Positions 16,191 to 24,673 are shown, counted from the first letter of the stretch. The stretch: 64,000 bases of DNA from Amycolatopsis iheyensis (GCF_024703995.1 NZ_JAMXQV010000004.1:62001-126000); one strand, 5' to 3'. Notes: generated from the sequence alone by a model not told the origin. Made by a program: numbers and translations.

Positions 16191-17221
16191 CCGCCGCGCA
16201 CTGCCTGCCGGTGACCGAGGACGTCGCGTGGCTGGCCGTCGAGGACCGGACGGCGCCCGGCCGAGCCCGCCGCGTGGCCACCGGGCTCGCCGAACGGCTC
16301 GGCTTCGCCGAGAACCGGGTGGCCGAGATCGGGATCGTGGTCACCGAGCTGGCAACCAACCTCGACCGCCACGCCCGCCACGGCACGCTGCTCATCCGGT
16401 CGGTCCGCGCGACCACCGACGCCGCGGTCGAGGTCGTCGCCGCCGACCGCGGTCCCGGCATCGCCGACCTCGCCGCGGCGATCGAGGACGGCCGCTCCAC
16501 CACCGGCACGCTCGGCGTCGGGCTCGGGGCCGTGCACCGGCTTTCGGACTCGGTGACGGCGTTTTCCCAGCCGGGCGGCGGCACGATCATCACCGCCCGG
16601 TTCCAGCCGGCCGGCCCCACCCCGGCGGAGCTGACCGCCGACGACGCGGCCGGGATCACCCGGCCGATCACCGGCGAAGAGGTCTGCGGGGACGCCTACG
16701 CCGTGATGCGGGCGCCCGGCCACCTGCGGCTGATGATGTGCGACGGGTCCGGGCACGGGCCGCTCGCCGCCAGCGCTTCCCGGGAAGCCGTCCGGGTCTT
16801 CTGCGCCCGGCCGGCCGAAGAACCGCCGGAGCAGGTGCTCGCGGCGATCCACACGGCCCTGCGCAGCGGCCGGGGCGGCGCCGTCGCGGTGGCCGACCTC
16901 GACCTCGCCGAAGGGCGGGTCCGCTTCGCGGGCTTGGGAAACATCGCCGCGACCATCGTGGCCGGCGACCGCAAGCAGGGCATGATCTCGGTGCCCGGCA
17001 TCGCCGGCTTCCAGGCCCGGACCATCCGCGCGTTCGACCACGTGCTGCCCGCCGGCGCCGCGGTCGTCCTGCACAGCGACGGCCTCACCGAGAAGTGGCA
17101 CCCGGGTCAGTGGACCGCGTTGTTCGCCAGCACCCCGCTCGTCATCGCGGCCGCGTTGCTGCGCGACGCCGGGATCCGCAACGACGACGCGGGCGTCCTC
17201 GTCGGCAAGCCGCGGCCATGA
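16187..17221 (+). CDS. RsbX-like protein: HATPase domain fused to a PP2C/SpoIIE phosphatase
   Basis: About 344 residues. An N-terminal anti-sigma-type ATPase domain (about 1-135; IVVTELATNLDRHARHG, ADRGPGIADL, LGVGLGAVHRLSD) is joined to a PP2C-type phosphatase (about 155-340; CGDAYAV, CDGSGHGPLAA, HSDGLTEKWHP). The metal-binding aspartates are present. RsbX resets the stressosome by dephosphorylating RsbR and RsbS, and this fusion sits where rsbX would be expected. The start is taken as the GTG overlapping the rsbT stop (GTGA); a GTG 9 nt earlier (16178) is also in frame. It ends in an ATGA overlap with the kinase gene. Confidence 0.87.
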   Translation: MTAAHCLPVTEDVAWLAVEDRTAPGRARRVATGLAERLGFAENRVAEIGIVVTELATNLDRHARHGTLLIRSVRATTDAAVEVVAADRGPGIADLAAAIEDGRSTTGTLGVGLGAVHRLSDSVTAFSQPGGGTIITARFQPAGPTPAELTADDAAGITRPITGEEVCGDAYAVMRAPGHLRLMMCDGSGHGPLAASASREAVRVFCARPAEEPPEQVLAAIHTALRSGRGGAVAVADLDLAEGRVRFAGLGNIAATIVAGDRKQGMISVPGIAGFQARTIRAFDHVLPAGAAVVLHSDGLTEKWHPGQWTALFASTPLVIAAALLRDAGIRNDDAGVLVGKPRP

Positions 17222-18966
17222 CGCCCCGGCTGAGCGCCAACCAGCTCCTGCGGATGACGTTGTCCGCCGAGTCCGGCGTGTTCGCCATGCGGCAGTACGG
17301 CCGGGAAGCGGCCCGGGCGATCGGCCTCGACCACCAGGACCAGGTGCGGGTGGCCACCGCGCTCAGCGACGTCGGCCGCGACCTGGTCCGCGCCGGGGTC
17401 GAGGCGTCGGTGACCTTCGTGCTCCGCGCCGGCCCGCCCGTGGGCCTGGCGATCGAGTTCACCTGGCCGGGCCCGCCCGCCGCCGAGGTCCTGGACGTCA
17501 GCCGTGCCACCATGGTCCGGCTCATGGACGAGGTCGGCGCCACCCACGACGCCGGCCGCGGCTCGTTGACCATGTCGAAGGGGACGACGGGAGGTTCACC
17601 GCCCATGGCCGTCTCCGTCGAGGCCCTGCGTGAACAGCTTTCGGAAGGGCACGACCTCAGCCCGCTCGACGAGCTGCGCGCCCAGAACCAGGAGCTGCTC
17701 ACCGCGCTCGGCGACCTGGAGCGCAAGCAACAGGAACTGTTGCGGCTCAACGAAGAGCTCGAAGAGACCAACCAGGGCGTCGTCGCGCTGTACAAGGAAC
17801 TTTCCGAAGAGCTCGAAGAAACCAACCGCGGCGTGGTGGCGCTCTACGCCGAGATCAACGAGAAGTCGACGCAGCTGGCCGCCGTCAACGAGGCCAAGAC
17901 CCGCTTCTGGTCGAACATCAGCCACGAGCTGCGGACCCCGGTGAACTCGGTCGTCGGCCTCGCCCGCATGCTCGGCGCCGCGGAAGACGAGCCGCTGTCC
18001 GAAGAACAGCGGCGCCAGGTCCGGCTGATCAACGACTCCGGGGAGACCCTGCTCGCCCTCGTCAACGAGCTGCTCGACACCGCGAAGGCCGAGTCGGGAC
18101 GGCTGGTGCCGCAGCCGGCGCCGGTCGACGTCCGCGCGCTGCTGCTGCACCTGCGCGGGGTCCTGCGCTCGACCGTCCCGGACGGTGTCGAGCTCCGCGT
18201 GGGCGAGCCGGAGACCGGCACCGTCGTCACCGACGAGACCATGCTCGTGCGGATCCTGCGCAACCTGCTCTCGAACGCGCTCAAGTTCACCGAGCGCGGC
18301 TCGGTCGCGCTGGCGGTCACCACGCCCGACGACGAGCACGTGGTCTTCACCATCACCGACACCGGCATCGGCATCCCCGCCGACCAGCTCGGCCGCGTCT
18401 TCGAAGAGTTCCACCAGGTCCGCAACCGGTTGCAGGCCAAGACGTCCGGGACCGGGCTCGGGCTGTCCTACGCCCGGAAGCTCGCGGAGATCCTCGGCGG
18501 CGACCTCACGCTGACGAGCGAGATCGACCAGGGCACCACGGCGACGCTGCGGCTGCCCGCCCGCCCGCCCGGCGGTGACATCACCGAGCTCGGCAGCGTC
18601 CTGGTGGTCGACGACGACCCGGCGTTCCGCGCGGAGTTCACCCGCCGGCTGGCCGAGCTGACCGGCGAGGTCCGGACCGCGTCCGACGGCCGGGAAGCAC
18701 TCGAGACGCTGTCCGGGTCCCGGCCCGACCTCGTGTTCCTCGACCTGGCCATGGGCGACATGAACGGCCGCGAGGTGCTGGCCGTGCTGCGCGCGAAGCC
18801 CGAGCTGTGCGACCTGCCCGTCGTCGTGGTCACCTCGGCCGTGCCCGACGGGCTGGACCTCACCGCGAGCGGGTTGCGCGCCGGCTTGCTGCTCAAGTCG
18901 CAGATCTCCGCCGAAACCGTCCGGCTCGCGGTCGGAGAAGCGTTCGCTGTAGTGCGGAGGACGTGA
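17218..18966 (+). CDS. Hybrid sensor kinase with N-terminal anti-sigma-like domain and C-terminal receiver
   Basis: A 582-residue protein. The first 125 residues (FAMRQYGREAARAIGLDHQDQ) resemble an RsbT/RsbW-type ATPase that has lost its nucleotide motifs. A coiled coil (about 140-225) contains an internal duplication, EELEETN-x-GVVALY twice. Then come HisKA (WSNISHELRTP), HATPase (LRNLLSNALKFTE, DTGIGIP, SGTGLGLSYA) and a receiver domain (VLVVDDDPAF, phospho-acceptor Asp in FLDLAMGD, Lys in LLLKSQ). No membrane segment is present, so it is cytosolic and may sense the stressosome directly. The start overlaps the preceding stop (ATGA). It directly precedes a receiver-phosphatase, its likely output partner. 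Confidence 0.9.
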   Translation: MTPRLSANQLLRMTLSAESGVFAMRQYGREAARAIGLDHQDQVRVATALSDVGRDLVRAGVEASVTFVLRAGPPVGLAIEFTWPGPPAAEVLDVSRATMVRLMDEVGATHDAGRGSLTMSKGTTGGSPPMAVSVEALREQLSEGHDLSPLDELRAQNQELLTALGDLERKQQELLRLNEELEETNQGVVALYKELSEELEETNRGVVALYAEINEKSTQLAAVNEAKTRFWSNISHELRTPVNSVVGLARMLGAAEDEPLSEEQRRQVRLINDSGETLLALVNELLDTAKAESGRLVPQPAPVDVRALLLHLRGVLRSTVPDGVELRVGEPETGTVVTDETMLVRILRNLLSNALKFTERGSVALAVTTPDDEHVVFTITDTGIGIPADQLGRVFEEFHQVRNRLQAKTSGTGLGLSYARKLAEILGGDLTLTSEIDQGTTATLRLPARPPGGDITELGSVLVVDDDPAFRAEFTRRLAELTGEVRTASDGREALETLSGSRPDLVFLDLAMGDMNGREVLAVLRAKPELCDLPVVVVTSAVPDGLDLTASGLRAGLLLKSQISAETVRLAVGEAFAVVRRT

Positions 18967-20535
18967 ATGTCGAACCCGGCAGCCGGCGTCGGCCCGGCCG
19001 CGACCATCCTGGTCGTCGACGACACGGAGGCCAGCCGCTACCTGGCCGGGAGCTGGTTGCGCCGCAACGGTTACCGCGTCGTCGAGGCGGGCACCGGTGG
19101 CGCGGCGCTGGAAGCGGTTGCCCACCGGCGGCCGGATCTCGTGCTGCTGGACGTCAACCTGCCCGACATCAGCGGGATCGAGGTCTGCGAGCGGCTCAAG
19201 GCCGACCCGGTGACGGCCGCCGTGCCGGTGATCCACATGTCGGCCACCGCCATCGAGCCGGACGACCGCACGCACGGGCTCAACCGCGGCGCCGACGGCT
19301 ACCTCGTGGAGCCGGTGGACCCGGCCGAGCTGGTGGCCATCGTCGAGTCGGCGCTGCGGTACTCCCGGGCGCGGTCGGTCGCCGAGCAGTTGGCGCGGCG
19401 GCTCACGAAGCTCACCGAGGCCACCCTCACCATCAACTCCGCCGGCTCGTTCGAAGACTTCCTCGTCGCGGTGGCCGCGGGCGCGTCGGCCATCTTCGAG
19501 GCCCCGGCGACCGCGCTGGCGACGACGATGCAGGGCGAAGTGCGCATCGCGGCCGACAGCGCGGACCACCTGCACTCCGGCGGCACCGAGCCGGCGGTGC
19601 TCGACGACCTGACCGCGGCCCTGCTCCCGCCGCACCTGCGCACGGCCGTGAGCGGCGGGCACGAGCTCGGCTGGCGGCCCGGCCGCCGCTCCACGATCGC
19701 CCTGTCCCGCGCGAAGCCGGGCGCCGGCGTGGTGTGCATCGCGATCGACGACGAGGTCGCGGCCACCGAGCAGGACCGCGACGTGCTGATCCAGCTCGGC
19801 CAGGTGAGCGCGCTGGCCGTCGACGCGCTGCGGACGCTGACCCGCGAGCACGAGCTGGCGGTCTCGTTGCAGCGCAGCTTTCTGCCCCGCCGGATCCCGG
19901 CTCGCCCCGACCTGCCGATGGCGGCCCGCTACCTCCCGGCGTCCCGCCACGCGGAGATCGGCGGCGACTTCTACGAGGTGACCGAGCTGGACGGCCGCCT
20001 GCTCATCGCGGTGGGCGACGTCTCCGGCCACTCCCTCGAAGCGGCGCTGGTGATGGGCGAAGTGCGGCACGCGTTGCGCGCGTACGCGGCCGAGGGCCAC
20101 GGCCTGGTGGCGATCCTCGACCGGCTGGACGTCGTCGTGAGCCGCTTCCACCCGGAGGGCCTCACCACGGCGTGCCTCATCCTGCTCGACCCGGCGACGG
20201 GCGCGGCGGAAGTGGCTTGCGCGGGCCACATCCCGCCGTTGCTCGCCGACGAAACCGGCACCCGCTACCTGGCCATCCGAGGCCCCCTGCTGGGTGTCGG
20301 CCTCCCCCGCCCACCGGCGACGCGGCTGGACCTCCCGGCGGGCACGCTGGTGCTGCTGATCACGGACGGCCTGATCGAGCGCTCGGGAGCCGACATCGAC
20401 GCGGCGATGGAAACGCTGGCGGAGAACGTGAGCCACGACGCGGACCTGGAAGCGTTGTGCGACCGCCTGTTGGACCAGTTCGGCCGCGACGCCCAGGACG
20501 ACATCGCGTTGCTGGCCTTCAGACGCGAGGGTTGA
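18967..20535 (+). CDS. RsbU-like response regulator: receiver-GAF-SpoIIE phosphatase
   Basis: A 522-residue protein. A receiver (about 13-130; VVDDTEASR, LLDVNLPDI with the acceptor Asp) is followed by a GAF-like middle region (about 145-290) and a SpoIIE/PP2C phosphatase (about 305-520; LPRRIP, EIGGDFYEV, VGDVSGHSLEAAL, LLITDGLIERSG, DDIALLAF). Metal-binding aspartates are intact. It would dephosphorylate STAS antagonists to release a sigma factor. It starts directly after the kinase stop, so the kinase probably phosphorylates this receiver, while RsbT may also act on it. It is the last gene of the operon; the STAS gene beyond is convergent. Confidence 0.92.
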   Translation: MSNPAAGVGPAATILVVDDTEASRYLAGSWLRRNGYRVVEAGTGGAALEAVAHRRPDLVLLDVNLPDISGIEVCERLKADPVTAAVPVIHMSATAIEPDDRTHGLNRGADGYLVEPVDPAELVAIVESALRYSRARSVAEQLARRLTKLTEATLTINSAGSFEDFLVAVAAGASAIFEAPATALATTMQGEVRIAADSADHLHSGGTEPAVLDDLTAALLPPHLRTAVSGGHELGWRPGRRSTIALSRAKPGAGVVCIAIDDEVAATEQDRDVLIQLGQVSALAVDALRTLTREHELAVSLQRSFLPRRIPARPDLPMAARYLPASRHAEIGGDFYEVTELDGRLLIAVGDVSGHSLEAALVMGEVRHALRAYAAEGHGLVAILDRLDVVVSRFHPEGLTTACLILLDPATGAAEVACAGHIPPLLADETGTRYLAIRGPLLGVGLPRPPATRLDLPAGTLVLLITDGLIERSGADIDAAMETLAENVSHDADLEALCDRLLDQFGRDAQDDIALLAFRREG

Positions 20536-20547
20536 CGGCCCGGCTCC

Positions 20548-20928
20548 TCAGCTGCGCGGAGAACGCCGGTCGCGCACCCAGCTCAACGCTTCGTCGACGT
20601 CCCGCGTCAGCGTGACGGCCGCGGTGAGGCGGCTGATTTCGAACGTCCGCACGACCGGGGGCGGCGCCGAGGCGACGACGAACGGCACCCCGGAGTCCGA
20701 CGCCGTCCGCGCGGCTTCGGCGAGCACCTGCAGCCCGGCCGACGCGCAGAACGCGACGTTCCCGAAATCGAGGACGAGACCGTCCGGCTTCAGCCGCAGC
20801 CGGTCGGCGAGCTCCACGCGCAGCGACGACGCGCTCCCCATGTCCAGTTCGCCGGCCACCGCCACCACGACCGCGTCCGGCCTGGTGCTGACGCTGATCC
20901 GCACACCCCTGGCGGGTGAGTCCGACAT
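20548..20928 (-). CDS. STAS-domain anti-anti-sigma factor
   Basis: A 126-residue STAS protein. The loop reads FCASAGL, so the target serine is kept although the usual preceding aspartate is not. It is convergent with the phosphatase gene and is a likely substrate of it. A second, shorter STAS-like gene ends 15 nt upstream on the same strand, so the two may be one transcript. Confidence 0.87.
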   Translation of the reverse strand: MSDSPARGVRISVSTRPDAVVVAVAGELDMGSASSLRVELADRLRLKPDGLVLDFGNVAFCASAGLQVLAEAARTASDSGVPFVVASAPPPVVRTFEISRLTAAVTLTRDVDEALSWVRDRRSPRS

Positions 20929-20943
20929 GCCACCAAGGTAGTC

Positions 20944-21189
20944 CTACCGCCGTTCGCCGTTCCAGCTCCCGTAAGCCAGTTCGAGGAACGTTTCCCGGTC
21001 CGAAGCCCGCACCGCCGCCCCGCGGTCGGCGTAGCCGTCGAGCACGGCGGACGCGCCGGCCGCGCGCAGCGCTCGTGCGGAAAGGAAAGTCAGCCCGGCG
21101 AGGTCGAGCACGAGTGGGTCACCGCACGAGGACGACACGGTCAGCCGGGACCGCTCGGGTTCTCCGAAGCGTGGGTCCACGGGCCACAC
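20944..21189 (-). CDS. Short STAS-like protein with a degenerate phospho-loop
   Basis: The recognisable part is about 80 residues: RLTVSSSCGDPLVLDLAGL, then FLSARALRAAGASAVL. It aligns to the second half of a STAS domain, but the phospho-serine position is alanine and the loop glycine is lost. GTG at 21189 is chosen as start, with GGAAAG upstream; the frame stays open to a TTG at 21303, but that extra stretch does not look like STAS. It could be a remnant or a constitutively unphosphorylated form. Confidence 0.5.
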   Translation of the reverse strand: MWPVDPRFGEPERSRLTVSSSCGDPLVLDLAGLTFLSARALRAAGASAVLDGYADRGAAVRASDRETFLELAYGSWNGERR

Positions 21190-21352
21190 CCACTTTCCGG
21201 GAGCAGGACGAAAAGGACAGCGGCACACTGCTCGACCGAGGTTCCGAGCGTAGAACCTCCGCCCGGCCGGGACAATCCCCGGATCGTGGGGTGGCCGCGG
21301 CAAGCGAGCCGCCGCCGAGCGTCCGGAAAGGACAGTCGACGGACGGCCGGGG

Positions 21353-22437
21353 TCACGCCGTCGCCGCGACGCCGCGCCGGTGCAGGTCGGCCAAGGCCGC
21401 CAGCACCCGGTCCTCGCGGTGGGTGTGCAGCCACCAACCGGCGCTGCGGGTGAGCGCGTCCAACCGGTCGCGGGCCGGCCCGGTGAGCTGGTGACCGGGT
21501 CGCTCGTGCAGCACGGTCAGCACGCCTTCGCACTGCTCGTGCGGCGCCGGCAGGGGCAGGCTCAGCGCGGCGCGCATCCCCGCGCCGAGCAGGAGATCGC
21601 GGGTCGCCGTCCCGTCGAACACGGGATCGGCGGCGACGTCACCGCTCGGCACCGCGAGGAACCAGTTCAGCGCGAGCACGGCGGTCGTCCCGTCGCGGTC
21701 CAGGCAGGACAGGTCCGCGGCGAGCCCCCGGTGCGCGGCCGGCCGCAGCCGGTCGCCGTCGGCGAGCTGGACGAACCCGGCCCGGCTCCCGGCGTGGTGC
21801 AGTGCGACGTCGAGGAGGCACCGGGTCAGCTCGACCGGGGTGCGGCAGGTCGACGAGCACCTCCGCCAGCCGGTGGACCTTCACGTTGTGCACCTGTGAA
21901 GCCGACCTCAGCAGCCGGAACGCCGCTTCTTCGTCGGGCAGCCGGTAACGCTCCTGCACCACCCCGAGGGCGCGGGCGATCTTCGGCCGGTAAGCCAGTT
22001 TTCCCCGCAGCACACGCACTTCTTCGCGCAGCCGCCCGATCAGCGCGTCCTGGTCGTCCCCGGAGACGGTGGTGGCCCGCCGGGCGCCGATCGCGGCACC
22101 CAAGCTCGCGTAGGTCTCGACGACGTCCGGCGCCCGCACCGCTTGCAGAGCCTGGCGCACGACCCCGGTGCCGGTCACGACACGCAGCTGGCCACCGCTC
22201 GCGGCGAGCGTCTCCCCCAGCGCGAGCAGAGCCCGGACTCCCGTCGCGCCGAGCAGCCGGACACCGGTGAGGTCGACGACCGGTTGCGGGTCCTCGGCGG
22301 CGAGGGAGAGCAGCCGTTGGGTGTGCGACGGCGTCGACGTCGCCGGTCACCACGATGACCAGCCCGCCGGCGTGCAGCGCCGGCCTGATCGACCACGCCG
22401 TCTCGGTCGGCGCCGGGTCGCCGTCCAGTGTGCTCAC
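21353..22437 (-). pseudogene. STAS-ANTAR-GAF fusion gene broken by two apparent frameshifts
   Basis: Three frames are needed. From GTG 22437: MSTLDGDP, then VIVVTGDVDAVAH. After one extra base in a GGG run (22319-22321) the frame continues with LLSLAAEDPQPVVDLTGV, the rest of STAS, and an ANTAR domain (IARALGVVQERYRLPDEEA, SQVHNVKVHRLAEVLVDLP). After one extra base in a GGGG run (21837-21840) it continues as a GAF-like domain (VELTRCLLDVALHHAG, VFDGTATRDLLLGAG) to the stop at 21353. Removing one base at each site gives natural joins (VAHQRLL and DLPHPVELT). The STAS phospho-site is alanine (GATGV). ANTAR domains bind RNA hairpins for antitermination. Sequencing error and recent decay cannot be told apart here. 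Confidence 0.75.
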
Positions 22438-22454
22438 CCCCGTTCACCAGTCGG

Positions 22455-22479
22455 TTTCCCGGCGCCCCGGGCGGCAAAC
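22455..22479 (-). promoter_or_regulatory. Weak sigma-B-like promoter candidate
   Basis: On the minus strand GTTT (22479-22476) and GGGAAA (22460-22455) are 15 nt apart, upstream of the STAS-ANTAR-GAF gene. The -10 differs from GGGTAA at one base. It is listed because it faces a much better match on the other strand. Confidence 0.35.
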
Positions 22480-22501
22480 GTCGGCCAGCCGCACCGGCGG
22501 T

Positions 22502-22526
22502 GTTTGACCAGCTCCCGCCCGGGTAG
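22502..22526 (+). promoter_or_regulatory. Sigma-B-like promoter of the STAS-HATPase gene
   Basis: GTTT (22502-22505), 15 nt, then GGGTAG (22521-22526), on the same pattern as the promoter at 12036-12061. It lies about 80 nt before the ATG at 22606. Confidence 0.65.
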
Positions 22527-22605
22527 CCGCATGGGGTCTACGGTGTGGCGAGGTGAGATCTTTGCCCTCTCGGCACAAGGAGACAGGCACCGGAGGTGGT
22601 TTCGG

Positions 22606-23355
22606 ATGACTGCTGTCCACCTCGAACTGACCCAGCGCGCCGGGTCCACCGTGGTGACCGCCACCGGCACGCTCACTCCGGCGACCGCGTCGCGGCTGCG
22701 GGACGAGTTGCTCAAGTTCGCCACCGACGCGCCGGACTGCGTGATCGCCGACATCCGCGACCTCACCGTCGAGCACGATCGCCTCTTCGGCGTGTTCTCC
22801 GTGATCGCCAACCGGATCGACGAGTGGCCGGGAGTGTCGTTCGGCGTGGTGTCGGACCGCCCCGACCACCTGGCCGGTCTGCGTGCCCGGTCCATCGACC
22901 AGTTCGTCGCGGTGCACCCGGACGTGGCCACGGCCGAGGGGGCGAAGGACCGGGCTCCCCGCGAACGGGCCGTCCGGGAGTTCGCGCCGTCGACGTTCGC
23001 CTCGGCGCGGGCCCGGCGGTTCGTCGAGGAGATCTGCGGCCGCTGGGCGGTCCCGGAGTTCACCGGCGACGCGCAGATCATCGCCACCGAGCTGGTCGAG
23101 AACACCGTCCAGCACACGACGTCACCAGCCCGGCTGCGGCTGGAACTGCGGAGCGGGTTGTTCCGGGTGGCCGTGGGCGACGACGACCCGCACCAGGCGG
23201 TGCTGCACGAACGGCTGAGCTGGACCGAACCGGGGCTGGGCCTGGAGCTGGTCGCGCAGACGGCGCGCAGCTGGGGCTGCAGCCGGTCCTGGCTGGGCGG
23301 CAAGGTCGTCTGGGCGGTGCTGGTCCGGCGGGCGGGCGGAACTCATGACCAGTGA
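22606..23355 (+). CDS. STAS-like domain fused to an anti-sigma-type ATPase
   Basis: A 249-residue fusion. Residues about 1-105 resemble STAS (VTATGTLTPATASRLRDELL, VIADIRDLTVEHDRLFGVFS), but no serine is found at the phospho-loop. Residues about 130-245 are a GHKL ATPase (ARRFVEEICGRW, IIATELVENTVQHT, PGLGLELVAQTARSWG). The ATG has CGGAGG upstream. Antagonist and kinase domains in one chain suggest self-regulation or competition for partners. Its stop overlaps the start of the next STAS/ANTAR gene by 11 nt. It is expressed from a good sigma-B-like promoter, so it is probably part of that sigma factor's regulon. Confidence 0.86.
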   Translation: MTAVHLELTQRAGSTVVTATGTLTPATASRLRDELLKFATDAPDCVIADIRDLTVEHDRLFGVFSVIANRIDEWPGVSFGVVSDRPDHLAGLRARSIDQFVAVHPDVATAEGAKDRAPRERAVREFAPSTFASARARRFVEEICGRWAVPEFTGDAQIIATELVENTVQHTTSPARLRLELRSGLFRVAVGDDDPHQAVLHERLSWTEPGLGLELVAQTARSWGCSRSWLGGKVVWAVLVRRAGGTHDQ

Positions 23356-24048
23356 CATCGAAGTCGTGCCGGTGACCGCCGAGCAGGCCTTCGTGCTCCA
23401 GCTGTCCGGGTCGCTCACCGCCGGCACGGCCGAACGCGCGGCCGGCAAGCTCGCCGACGCGACGGTGGTGCTGCCGCCGCCGTCGCTCAACGTGCTGGAT
23501 CTCCGGGGGCTCGAACTGCTGTCCGCCGCCGGCGTCGGCCAGGCTCTCGCCCGGGTCGTGGCGGCGACGACGGTGATCGTCCCGCACGCGCGGCTGGTCG
23601 GCATCACCCTGCGCGACCCGGGTGGCCGCTTCTTCACTCCGATCGATGCCTGGGCGCGGCCACCCCGGACGGGCCCGCCTACGCCCTCGAGCAGGACCTT
23701 GCCCAAGCCTCGGCGTGGCCGCAGTTCGCGGCCGTGGCGGCCGCGCACGGTCTGAGCGCGGTGCTCTCGACCGCGCTGCTGCTGGCCACGCACGCGTCGC
23801 TGGCCCTGAACCAGGCCCGCGGCACGGAAGTCGCAGAGCTGGAGCGAGCCAACCTGCACCGCGCGATCGCCTCCCGCGACGTGATCGGGCAGGCGAAAGG
23901 CATCCTGATGGCCCGCCAGGGCCTGGACGCCGAAGCGGCGTTCGACCTGCTGCGGCGGACTTCGCAGGACCTGAACGTCAAGCTGGCCGACATCGCGGCG
24001 GGCCTGGTCGGCAACCACACCGCCCTGCGGCCCACCGACGACAGCTGA
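23345..24048 (+). pseudogene. STAS-GAF-ANTAR fusion gene with one apparent frameshift
   Basis: The first frame (23345 onward) gives a STAS domain (FVLQLSGSLTAGTAERA, LDLRGLELLSAAGVG) with alanine at the phospho-site. It fails at about 23650. In the next frame the sequence continues as a truncated GAF region (LGAATPDGPAYALEQDL) and a full ANTAR domain (IASRDVIGQAKGILMARQGLD, AFDLLRRTSQDLNVKLADIA) to the stop at 24048. Adding one C at 23649-23650 gives a smooth join (PIDALGAATPDG). If the break is real, the STAS and ANTAR parts would be separate or non-functional; the ANTAR part could start at GTG 23734. The domain set is the same as that of the other fusion on the far side of the shared promoter region. 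Confidence 0.72.
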
Positions 24049-24085
24049 CCGCGCCGACGTCGAGCCCGGTCAACCGCCGCGGGGC

Positions 24086-24673
24086 TCACTTCGCGGGGTG
24101 AGGCCCCGCGCGCATCCGCAGGATCAGGGCGACCGCGTCCTCCGAGCTGACCGCGGGCGCCAGCACCTCCTGCAGCAGCAGGCCGCGGATCGCCGCGACG
24201 GTGACGGTGGCCGTGGTCAGCGCCTCCTCGGCGTCGAGCCCTTCGCGTTCGGCGAGCGAGGCCAGCATCTTGGTCAGGTCGTCCAGCGAGCCGATGAACT
24301 CGCCGAAGTCCTCCGGGCGGTACGCGGCCAGCGCCACGACGTGGAAGAACCCGCGGGTCCGCGACAGCTGCTCCGGCCGGGTGTAGGACCGCCAGATCGC
24401 CATGACGAGGTCGTCGAAGGTGCCGTGGCGGGTGGCCTCGAACAACGCCTCGTTGTCCCGGGACCGCTGCGCCCCCAGCATGGCCGCCAGCACCCCCGGG
24501 AGCGACCCGAAGTGGTAGCGCAGGAGCGCGTGGCTGGTTTCGGTCCGGGCGGCGATCTCGCGGAGCGACACCTCCGGCGTGGGCAGGGCCTCGCCGAAGA
24601 CGTCCAGGAGCCGGGCCAGGAGACGCTCGCGCGCGTCGCCCTTGCGTTCCGTGCTTGACAAGATCACTCCCAC
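24086..24673 (-). CDS. TetR-family regulator
   Basis: A 195-residue protein with an N-terminal HTH (ERLLARLLDVFGEALPTPEVSLREIAAR, then TSHALLRYHFGS). The body (TRPEQLSRTRGFFHVVALAAY) is a TetR C-terminal domain I cannot assign. Starts at GTG 24673, GTG 24667 or TTG 24661 are possible; GGGAG lies just before the TTG. It is divergent from an esterase-like gene, 77 nt apart, and is probably its regulator. Confidence 0.87.
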   Translation of the reverse strand: MGVILSSTERKGDARERLLARLLDVFGEALPTPEVSLREIAARTETSHALLRYHFGSLPGVLAAMLGAQRSRDNEALFEATRHGTFDDLVMAIWRSYTRPEQLSRTRGFFHVVALAAYRPEDFGEFIGSLDDLTKMLASLAEREGLDAEEALTTATVTVAAIRGLLLQEVLAPAVSSEDAVALILRMRAGPHPAK

